Shown: one piece after another, positions 1 through 6,001 of the stretch | Layout of the letters: each line of letters starts with the position of its first letter | Position numbering within the stretch: the stretch's first letter is position 1 | Assembly: GCA_030613445.1 (NCBI GenBank) | Contig: JAUWLY010000053.1 | Location: 1-11,944, forward strand | Reading direction: 5' to 3' | Origin: Candidatus Stahliibacteriota bacterium | GTDB lineage: Bacteria > Hydrothermota > Tepidihabitantia > SM23-42 | DNA length: 11,944 nucleotides | Made by a program: the position numbers and the translations under genes | Notes under the pieces: model-generated | What the model was told of the DNA's origin: nothing | The model's database searches: none | The model's input: only the letters and a program-made list of their open reading frames with translations

Positions 1-480
1 ATCTCCGGCTACAGTCAATCCGCCAGGGCCAGCACCGATAATGGCAACTTTTTTACCAGTTGAACGAGGGATTTTAGGAACCGACGACTCACCATGAGCC
101 CTTTCCCAGTCAGCAGCAAAACGCTCTAATCTACCAATCGCCACAGCTTCAAATTTCTTAGCGAGAACACAAAATTTTTCGCACTGATCTTCTTGCGGAC
201 ATACCCTACCACACACTGCAGGCAATATATTCTTTTCCTTTAGTTTTTCTATGGCACTTCGAAAATTACCTTCGGCAATAAATCGTATAAATCCGGGGAT
301 ATCAATTTCTACTGGACAACCCGGAATGCAGATCGGTTTCTTGCACTGCAAACAGCGCCTGGCTTCCTGCATAGCTTCTTTTTCACTATAGCCATACGGA
401 ACCTCATCATAGTTCTTAGCACGTTCCTTTGGTGGTTGCTCCCGCATCGGGGTTTTTTTAGGTACAATTTTCTTAGCCAT
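1..480 (-). CDS. nfnB: NfnB/GltD-like NAD(P)H oxidoreductase subunit, N-terminal 160 residues (cut by left edge)
   Basis: This is the N-terminal part of the large flavoprotein of NADH-dependent ferredoxin:NADP+ oxidoreductase (NfnB, also SudA or GltA), which is related to the glutamate synthase small subunit. Two cysteine clusters for [4Fe-4S] centres are visible: C43, C46, C51, C55 in a CxxCxxxxCxxxC context followed by PVEIDIPGFI, and C90, C94, C100, C104 beginning CGRVCP. A Rossmann FAD-binding loop, GAGPGG, lies at about 149-154. The rest of the FAD and NAD(P)H domains lies off the left edge. The ATG at 480-478 overlaps the end of nfnA in an ATGGCTAA junction of 8 bases, so the two are translationally coupled. 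The NfnA partner immediately upstream favours an Nfn/Sud type enzyme over true glutamate synthase. The family is clear; the physiological substrate pair is inferred. Confidence 0.9.
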   Translation of the reverse strand, partial: MAKKIVPKKTPMREQPPKERAKNYDEVPYGYSEKEAMQEARRCLQCKKPICIPGCPVEIDIPGFIRFIAEGNFRSAIEKLKEKNILPAVCGRVCPQEDQCEKFCVLAKKFEAVAIGRLERFAADWERAHGESSVPKIPRSTGKKVAIIGAGPGGLTVAGD

Positions 481-1297
481 ATCTCTCACATTCGTAGAAA
501 CTCAAAGAATACCTCTCTTCACCAAGATAGATCCTGCGGCGTGCAAGCAAGGTATCCCAGTCAACCTGATGACCATCAAATTCCGGACCATCAACACACC
601 CGAATTTGGTTTCACCGCCGACGATTACACGGCACACACCACACATGCCTGTGGCATCGACCATTATTGGATTCAAACCCACAACTGTTTTTACTCCCAG
701 AGGTCTGGTCGTCTCGGATGCCAAATATGTAAGATAAGTACAACCCTGGACATAAACCAGATCTACTTTGTTCTTTCTTATGTAGTCAATCAGGAATTCG
801 TTTATATGTCCTTCAAAACCTTCGGTGCCATCACGTGTAACCTCATAGAATTCATCACTATATTGACGTAACTTATCCTGCCAGTATAGTAAGAATTTAC
901 TACGCGCCTCGATTATAGTTGCTATATTATTCTTATTTTTCTTAAATGCACGAATCACTGGATATAATGCTCCAATACCATAACAACCGCCAATACACAC
1001 AATCTTCTGATCTTTAACCATCTTAGTAGGTCTGCCTAATGGTCCTGCCAGGGTTGCTATAGCATCACCACTCTTCAATGCCGCAAGTTTACTTGTTGAT
1101 GTTCCTACTTCCATAAAAAGCATGCTGACACTTTCCTTATCCCAATCTACAAGGTTCAGAGGAATACGCTCGCCTCTTTCATCTGCACGTACCACAATAA
1201 ATTCACCAGCCTGGGCATTCTTATGGATCAACTCTGATTCTATAACAAGCAAATGGATGTTAGGAACAATCCGTTCTCGCTTCAGAACCCTATACAT
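473..1297 (-). CDS. nfnA: NfnA/SudB-like ferredoxin:NADP+ oxidoreductase small (FAD, [2Fe-2S]) subunit
   Basis: The 274-residue protein matches the full length of NfnA/SudB. It has a ferredoxin-reductase-type FAD domain, with the flavin loop around R44-IPLNL, a nucleotide-binding stretch GGCYGIGA at about 103-110, and a C-terminal [2Fe-2S] site. The cluster ligands appear to be D214, C219, C222 and C234 in DATGMCGVC and FGCVDGPEFD. One aspartate plus three cysteines is the known, unusual ligation of this family. In characterised Nfn enzymes this subunit binds FAD and handles NAD(H), while NfnB handles NADP(H) and ferredoxin. The start ATG is supported by a purine-rich AGGAAAGG-type ribosome site a few bases upstream. 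It follows the nuoG-like gene by 45 bases and overlaps nfnB. The family call is firm; bifurcating activity is inferred. Confidence 0.92.
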   Translation of the reverse strand: MYRVLKRERIVPNIHLLVIESELIHKNAQAGEFIVVRADERGERIPLNLVDWDKESVSMLFMEVGTSTSKLAALKSGDAIATLAGPLGRPTKMVKDQKIVCIGGCYGIGALYPVIRAFKKNKNNIATIIEARSKFLLYWQDKLRQYSDEFYEVTRDGTEGFEGHINEFLIDYIRKNKVDLVYVQGCTYLTYLASETTRPLGVKTVVGLNPIMVDATGMCGVCRVIVGGETKFGCVDGPEFDGHQVDWDTLLARRRIYLGEERYSLSFYECERYG

Positions 1298-1342
1298 CTA
1301 TACCGCCTTTCCTGATAGCCTCATTACTTGATATCCTTTTTT

Positions 1343-3127
1343 TTAGTGTACGCATTCCACGCTCACTGGCTGACTGTTGACTGCTCCCATTGATGGATGG
1401 TAATAAACAAGAACACTATTCTCAGGTACATCTTCAGTGACTCGAGCTGGCATTACTAAATTCAAAGTCCTACCGATTATTTTGATTTCTGCCCCATCCT
1501 TGATTTTTGATTTCTTTGCGGTGCGATTATTCAACCACACACAGTTATCACCGCGCAGTCGTTCAAAGCCCTTCATTAAAGTAGAGAGACGATGGCCCCT
1601 GTAGGAATAACTGTTCTCTCGAACAATTAAATGGATTGGATATTTTTCACTTACCTTTTCAGGTTTGGCAATGGCAGAAATTACCGTCCTTCTCTTCTTG
1701 GATTTACGATTTTTTGTGTTGTGATTTAACTGCTTACTGATTTGTGTAATTATCCAATCATCAGATTTTGATTTGCCCAAAGGTTCAATCGCCTTACGTA
1801 TTCTTTTTATTTTTCCCTCAATGTTCACAATACTACCATTTACCTCGGCAAATGTAGCAGTGGGCAGAAATAGATCAAACCTAAATTGAGGAGGAAAACA
1901 GTCTTGCACAATAATAGTCTTGTACTTGCTGTTCAGTTTTGGCGCTGTACCGAGTAAATATAAACAATCGATATTTTTGTCTTGCAATAAATCCATGGCT
2001 GAAGAATCCACACCCATATCAATGATTTTCAAGGCATTTGTCGTTGTTGTCAAAGCTATTTTTTTGACATATTTAGGTACAGTAAGGTTCTTAACATTGC
2101 AGGGATTGTAGAATACGTAGATATTTTTCCCATCTAATAAATCACTGCAGAGTTTAATATGCTGGTTGGAAACGCCTGTAGTATTACTCATTTTTTTCTG
2201 GGCAAAAAGAAGTTTTAAAACATCCACCTCTTTTCCTGATTTTGGTCTAAGCCAAAAATCCGCCATCTGGGTTAGTTTGCTCACCACGGCGTCAATTACC
2301 AAGAAAGTAGGTTCATCCCTTAGCTGTGACCTGAGTTTCAGGAACAGCACAGAGAAATCACTGATCATATCGGTATTTACTACTACAAATACTGCATTGC
2401 CCTTTATTTCTCTTAGGTTGAATGATTCAACATTACTTTCTAATGCTGACGTTGTAGCAAGCTTCTCGCATTCTATATGATCAGCAAGACCATAAACAGA
2501 ATTAATAGCCTCGATTGTCAATTGAGGAGATAACAGCATACCTGTTTTTTTCCTGTATTCACTGAGTTTAGTGCAAACAAAATCAAAAGCCTCTTCCCAC
2601 TCTACGTCAACAAGACGCTCCCCTTTTCTTAATATTGGAGATGTAATACGCTTTGGATGATGGACCAACGGAGCAATACCGAAACGACCGCGTACACAAA
2701 TAGGATCATTATCGGGCGCTGAACTCACCACGGTGTTAGCACGGACATTAATATTGATTGAACATCCAATATTACACAACGCACACGTTGTTTTCACGGA
2801 TCGCTGGGGTGAACCAAGCCATTTACTGTACCTATCTCTCAACGCACCAGTGGGACATACATCTACACAAGCACCACAGAATTGACACCCGGTCTCAAGG
2901 TGGAGCAGATTATATGCAGTGCCAACAAGCGTTTCCGGACCACGGTGCTGAAAATCCAGAGTCCCGACACCCCTCACGTCCTGACACATCCGCACACACC
3001 TTCCACAGAGGATGCATAAGTTGTAATCACGTTCAAAGAACGGATCGAATTTCTCGATTTCCAGATTCCGATAACTAAATCCGAATGGTATCTCTTTAAT
3101 CTCAAGTTTTTCCACAAGTTCTTGCAA
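1343..3127 (-). CDS. NuoG/FdhA-like iron-sulfur subunit, C-terminal part downstream of an in-frame stop
   Basis: This 594-residue piece continues, in the same reading frame, the [2Fe-2S] fragment at 3191-3526; a lone TAA separates them. From a TTG at 3127 it shows two [4Fe-4S] ferredoxin motifs (C38, C41, C44, C48 and C81, C84, C87, C91). A further N-terminal molybdopterin-family cluster follows (C115, C118, C122, C144), then a molybdopterin-oxidoreductase-like domain and a C-terminal dinucleotide-binding-type barrel. The segment that carries the catalytic Cys or Sec in formate dehydrogenases seems to be missing: the chain passes from the region of residue 205 directly into the VFVVVNTD strand. 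It is therefore more NuoG-like, an electron conduit, than a catalytic formate dehydrogenase. The only usable start after the stop is TTG 3127, with GGAG 8 bases upstream, but starting there loses 21 conserved residues including another CxxCx5C motif. The gene is probably either broken, read through, or miscalled by one base in the assembly. Confidence 0.75.
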   Translation of the reverse strand: MQELVEKLEIKEIPFGFSYRNLEIEKFDPFFERDYNLCILCGRCVRMCQDVRGVGTLDFQHRGPETLVGTAYNLLHLETGCQFCGACVDVCPTGALRDRYSKWLGSPQRSVKTTCALCNIGCSININVRANTVVSSAPDNDPICVRGRFGIAPLVHHPKRITSPILRKGERLVDVEWEEAFDFVCTKLSEYRKKTGMLLSPQLTIEAINSVYGLADHIECEKLATTSALESNVESFNLREIKGNAVFVVVNTDMISDFSVLFLKLRSQLRDEPTFLVIDAVVSKLTQMADFWLRPKSGKEVDVLKLLFAQKKMSNTTGVSNQHIKLCSDLLDGKNIYVFYNPCNVKNLTVPKYVKKIALTTTTNALKIIDMGVDSSAMDLLQDKNIDCLYLLGTAPKLNSKYKTIIVQDCFPPQFRFDLFLPTATFAEVNGSIVNIEGKIKRIRKAIEPLGKSKSDDWIITQISKQLNHNTKNRKSKKRRTVISAIAKPEKVSEKYPIHLIVRENSYSYRGHRLSTLMKGFERLRGDNCVWLNNRTAKKSKIKDGAEIKIIGRTLNLVMPARVTEDVPENSVLVYYHPSMGAVNSQPVSVECVH

Positions 3128-3135
3128 TTCACAAT

Positions 3136-3139
3136 CTCC
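3136..3139 (-). promoter_or_regulatory. possible ribosome binding site for restart at TTG 3127
   Basis: On the minus strand GGAG lies 8 bases before the TTG at 3127. It could allow re-initiation of the downstream fragment after the premature stop. It also simply encodes the Gly-Asp of a conserved cysteine motif, so chance is quite possible. Confidence 0.25.
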
Positions 3140-3190
3140 GTTGCGTGCACAAAATTTACATCCAAAGGTTACCGCAGACTTCTCGATACA

Positions 3191-3193
3191 TTA
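3191..3193 (-). other. in-frame TAA interrupting the nuoG-like gene
   Basis: The codon after GAG-TAT-CAA on the minus strand is TAA. It is followed, without change of frame, by 21 codons reading CIEKSAVTFGCKFC and on, then by the 594-residue piece. Ignoring this codon gives one 727-residue protein from 3526 to 1343 with the expected NuoG-like domain order. Being TAA and not TGA, it cannot be ordinary selenocysteine recoding. Confidence 0.9.
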
Positions 3194-3526
3194 TTGATAC
3201 TCAGCACACTCCTCTTTCTTATCGCATATCAAACAGGCATGGGGATGTTCTGAAAGAATCAACTGTAGAGAAAATGTACGTAGCTTTTTCAGTCGTGGTG
3301 TATCAGTCTTAACCACCATGCCATCTTCGACCGGCAGTGTACATGAGACAACAGGGATTGGCCTACCCTTGACCTCCACAATACACAACCGACAACCGCC
3401 ATAGGGTATAAGGTCCTTATGATAACATAATGTAGGAATGTGGATATCTTGTTTCTGCGCAACCTCAAGGACTGTTTCACCTTTCTTGGCCACTATCTCA
3501 TTGTTGTTTATTGTTAATTTAATCAT
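3191..3526 (-). CDS. NuoG/FdhA-like subunit, N-terminal [2Fe-2S] fragment ending at a premature TAA
   Basis: This 111-residue piece is the N-terminal domain of a NuoG-like subunit. It carries a plant-type [2Fe-2S] ferredoxin fold with ligands C34, C45, C48 and C62 (spacing Cx10CxxCx13C). The His-Cys3 [4Fe-4S] site of the NuoG family follows, with H94, C98, C101 and C107 in EHPHACLICDKKEEC. The reading frame then stops at TAA (3193-3191). In full-length relatives the chain runs straight on into a second cysteine motif and the ferredoxin domains, and exactly that sequence follows here in the same frame. The start ATG at 3526 fits the usual beginning of the domain; no clear Shine-Dalgarno precedes it. 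A free-standing [2Fe-2S] subunit is conceivable, but the in-frame continuation argues for a split gene. Confidence 0.8.
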   Translation of the reverse strand: MIKLTINNNEIVAKKGETVLEVAQKQDIHIPTLCYHKDLIPYGGCRLCIVEVKGRPIPVVSCTLPVEDGMVVKTDTPRLKKLRTFSLQLILSEHPHACLICDKKEECAEYQ

Positions 3527-3582
3527 GCTGGTTCAAACTAATATTGAAGTTAAGAAGTTTGGAGCCTGGGATATTAGGAAAT

Positions 3583-3640
3583 CTCATCTTCATATCTTCT
3601 CATCTTCATATCTTCTCATCTTCATATCTTCTCATCTTCA
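3583..3640. repeat. 16-bp tandem repeat, about 3.6 copies, between nuoF and the nuoG-like gene
   Basis: The unit CTCATCTTCATATCTT occurs perfectly at 3583-3598, 3599-3614 and 3615-3630, and a fourth partial copy (10 bases) at 3631-3640 runs into the stop codon of the nuoF-like gene. On the transcribed strand it reads as purine-rich AAGATATGAAGATGAG. It fills about half of the 112-base spacer. It looks like a variable-number short tandem repeat; a role in mRNA processing or spacing is speculative. Confidence 0.95.
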
Positions 3641-5449
3641 CTTTACTGGTGGCGATACTTTCTTCACTGCTTTGAACTTTGGTGGACAAACTGTTAGGCA
3701 GATACCGCATTTGATGCATTTTTTCTGATCTATTTTATAGACATCTTTTGGTTTACCGCTTATCGCATCACTCGGACAATTTTTGGCACAAACTGTACAA
3801 CCACCACACAGTTCAGGGTCAATCATGTAGGAAATCAACGATTTGCAAACCAGTGCGGGACAGCGTTTCTCTTTGATATGCGCAAGATATTCATCCCTGA
3901 AATATCTAATTGTTGTTAGAACCGGATTTGCCGCGGTCTGCCCTAATCCACACAAAGAGGTGAGCTCCACGTTTTTGCCAATATTCTCTAAAAATTCAAT
4001 GTCACCTTCTCTACCTTTGCCTTCAGTAATTCGATCAAGAATTTGAAACATATGTTTTGTACCCAGCCTACACGACGGGCATTTACCGCAGGATTCATGT
4101 AAGGTAAAATCCAAAAAGTAACGAGCTATATCCACCATACACGTATCTTCGTCCATCACAATCATACCACCAGAACCCATCATTGAACCTGCTTGCGTGA
4201 GACCCTCATAATCAATAGGCAAATCCAAAAGACTATGTGGTATGCAACCGCCTGAAGGACCGCCAGTCTGCACCGCTTTAAATTTTTTCCCAGCCGGAAT
4301 ACCCCCGCCAATATCATAGATAATTTCTCTTAGAGTGATACCCATTGGTACCTCCACAAGACCGGTATTGTTTATCTTGCCAACAAGAGAAAATATTTTG
4401 GTTCCTTTACTGCCCTTTGTCCCAATTTGTGAAAACCAATTTGCACCGTTAATTACAATCTGTGGTACATTCGCCCAGGTTTCTACATTATTAATATTCG
4501 TTGGTCTATTCCATAATCCTTTTTCCGCAGGATAAGGTGGTCGGGATCGAGGTCTACCCACCTCTCCTTCGATTGACGCTAGTAATGCAGTTTCTTCACC
4601 GCAGACAAATGCACCAGCGCCACGGACAATATCGATATCAAAGTTGAATTTGGATTTCAGAATATCCATCCCTAAGAACCCCTTTCTGTACGCTTGTTCA
4701 AGAGCTCTACCAAGATTCTCTACGGCAAGTGGATACTCATTCCGGACATAAATAATCCCCTTATTAGCGCCTATTGCATATGCGCCAATAATCATACCTT
4801 CTAATACACTATGGGGATTCCCCTCTAGAAGGCTCCTATCCATATAAGCACCAGGATCACCCTCATCTGCATTGCAAATCACATATTTTTCCACGCCCTT
4901 TGCTTTTCGAGATATTTCCCATTTCTTGCCGGTAAGAAATCCAGCACCTCCACGTCCTCTCAAGCCTGATTTTTTTATTATATTGATTACATCTAGCGGT
5001 CGGTGCTTTTTCAGCACTTTATCAAGTGCCGAGTAACCACCAAATTTCATATAGTCTTTAATATATTTTGGCTCGATGAGAACATTATGGTCGAGCAAAA
5101 TCCTAAGTTGTTTCTGATAAAAAGGAATGTCATCGATTTTTTCGTATTTTTTCTTTGTTTTGGGATCAAACCAAAGAAACTCTTTTATAACTGTTCCTTT
5201 GAGTATTGTTTTCTCAATTATATCTTTTACATTTTCAGGTTTGAGTTTCTGGTAGAATATAAACTTACCATTAAAATGAACCAATATATTCGGTTCAGCC
5301 TCACATAGACCATGACAACCAGTAATTTTAATGTCAAATTCTCTATGGAGTCGCTGTTTGCGTCGATAATCCTTTGCAGTTTTAATAAGCGCTTGAGCAC
5401 CTCTAGCCAACCCACAAGTACCAGCCGAGATGATTAATACAGGCTTCAT
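3638..5449 (-). CDS. HydB/NuoF-like NAD(H)-binding FMN/iron-sulfur subunit
   Basis: The 603-residue protein is the flavin and NAD(H) module of soluble NuoF-type complexes. It has an N-terminal thioredoxin-like [2Fe-2S] domain with visible C12, C45 and C49 (residues about 1-80). The NuoF core follows, with the glycine-rich GRGGAGF loop at 165-171 and CNADEGDPGAYMDR at 192-205. An SLBB domain comes next, then a [4Fe-4S] site with C454, C457, C460 and C500. A C-terminal 2x[4Fe-4S] ferredoxin carries C548/C551/C554/C558 and C578/C581/C584/C588. This architecture is that of HydB/HndC and BfuB subunits, not of respiratory NuoF, which lacks the extensions. It overlaps the nuoE-like gene by ATGA, so the two are coupled. 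It probably oxidises or reduces NAD(H) and passes electrons to the other subunits; bifurcation is inferred from architecture. Confidence 0.93.
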   Translation of the reverse strand: MKPVLIISAGTCGLARGAQALIKTAKDYRRKQRLHREFDIKITGCHGLCEAEPNILVHFNGKFIFYQKLKPENVKDIIEKTILKGTVIKEFLWFDPKTKKKYEKIDDIPFYQKQLRILLDHNVLIEPKYIKDYMKFGGYSALDKVLKKHRPLDVINIIKKSGLRGRGGAGFLTGKKWEISRKAKGVEKYVICNADEGDPGAYMDRSLLEGNPHSVLEGMIIGAYAIGANKGIIYVRNEYPLAVENLGRALEQAYRKGFLGMDILKSKFNFDIDIVRGAGAFVCGEETALLASIEGEVGRPRSRPPYPAEKGLWNRPTNINNVETWANVPQIVINGANWFSQIGTKGSKGTKIFSLVGKINNTGLVEVPMGITLREIIYDIGGGIPAGKKFKAVQTGGPSGGCIPHSLLDLPIDYEGLTQAGSMMGSGGMIVMDEDTCMVDIARYFLDFTLHESCGKCPSCRLGTKHMFQILDRITEGKGREGDIEFLENIGKNVELTSLCGLGQTAANPVLTTIRYFRDEYLAHIKEKRCPALVCKSLISYMIDPELCGGCTVCAKNCPSDAISGKPKDVYKIDQKKCIKCGICLTVCPPKFKAVKKVSPPVK

Positions 5450-5892
5450 GCCCTTCCCTTTAGAATTCTCCCAATATCTTTGAGTTTAAACTCACCGATG
5501 TATTTACCATCATAGACAACAATAGGTCCTATAGCACAGCAACCAAGGCAATTCACCGTTTCCAGAGAATAATTCATATCTTTCGTAGTGGCACCAGGTT
5601 TTATACTGAGTTTCCGCTCAAATTCATTCAGAATTGCCGTTGATCCCCGCACATGACAAGCCGTACCCATGCAGATTGTGATAAGATGCTTCCCTCGTGG
5701 TTTCAGGCTGAAGGTAGTGTAAAATGTAGCCAGACTATAAATTTTACTTAAGGGTATTTTCAACCTCTGGCTGGCGTATTTTAAAACCTCGGTAGGTAGA
5801 AAATTAAACTGCTTTTGAATATTTTGAAGAATTGGAATGATATTGTCTTTTTGATATTTATATCGAAGAAAGATGTTCTCAACCCGCTTCAT
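5446..5892 (-). CDS. NuoE/HydC-like [2Fe-2S] subunit
   Basis: This 148-residue thioredoxin-like [2Fe-2S] protein belongs to the 24-kDa (NuoE) family and is near full length. An N-terminal helical part (residues 1-60) contains IPILQNIQ and the LATFYTTF block. The ligands are C74 and C79 (CMGTAC), and C115 and C119 (CLGCC). It partners the NuoF-like subunit encoded immediately downstream with a 4-base overlap. It is the first gene of the redox operon. The ATG at 5892 is the only start that preserves the N-terminal helices. It lies about 11 bases after a TATAAT box, leaving room for only a few untranslated bases and no Shine-Dalgarno, so the message is probably leaderless or nearly so. Confidence 0.93.
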   Translation of the reverse strand: MKRVENIFLRYKYQKDNIIPILQNIQKQFNFLPTEVLKYASQRLKIPLSKIYSLATFYTTFSLKPRGKHLITICMGTACHVRGSTAILNEFERKLSIKPGATTKDMNYSLETVNCLGCCAIGPIVVYDGKYIGEFKLKDIGRILKGRA

Positions 5893-5900
5893 GTATGTGG

Positions 5901-5916
5901 TTATTATATATAATAA
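5901..5916. repeat. perfect 16-bp A/T palindrome over the nuoE -10 region
   Basis: TTATTATATATAATAA is its own reverse complement. It contains TATAAT on both strands and covers the -10 box used by the redox operon. It may be a regulator site or an easily melted element, or just a by-product of A/T richness. Confidence 0.6.
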
Positions 5917-5930
5917 AGACTACAGGTCAA
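5903..5930 (-). promoter_or_regulatory. predicted sigma70-type promoter of the redox operon
   Basis: On the minus strand TTGACC (5930-5925) and TATAAT (5908-5903) are separated by 16 bases. The expected transcription start is near 5896, four bases or so before the ATG of the nuoE-like gene. It lies in a short divergent intergenic region with a matching promoter on the other strand, which supports it. Confidence 0.75.
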
Positions 5931-5967
5931 GATTTTAACATCCCTGGACTTTTCACTGTTGTACTTC

Positions 5968-5995
5968 TTGACAATATCAGATTTTATAATATAAT
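5968..5995 (+). promoter_or_regulatory. predicted consensus sigma70-type promoter of the receptor/PTS operon
   Basis: A perfect TTGACA (5968-5973) and a perfect TATAAT (5990-5995) are spaced by 16 bases. The expected transcription start is at about 6001-6003, the same place as the GTG start of the receptor gene. No Shine-Dalgarno can fit, so a leaderless message is implied. The gaps and overlaps downstream suggest the promoter serves all genes through ptsI. Confidence 0.8.
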
Positions 5996-6001
5996 CTACA
6001 A

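Noticed and set aside
436..871. Open frames on the plus strand opposite nfnA
   Set aside because: The encoded sequences are shadows of the conserved NfnA frame and resemble no protein family.
3191..3193. Selenocysteine or a frameshift as the explanation of the nuoG interruption
   Set aside because: The stop is TAA, not TGA, and the coding frame is the same on both sides, so neither fits.
3583..3640. CRISPR-like array
   Set aside because: Units are only 16 bases and directly abutting with no spacers; this is a simple tandem repeat.
3583..3640. Small peptide gene on the minus strand within the repeat
   Set aside because: An 11-codon ATG-to-TGA frame arises from the repeat unit itself; the 16-base period breaks the frame and there is no support beyond that.
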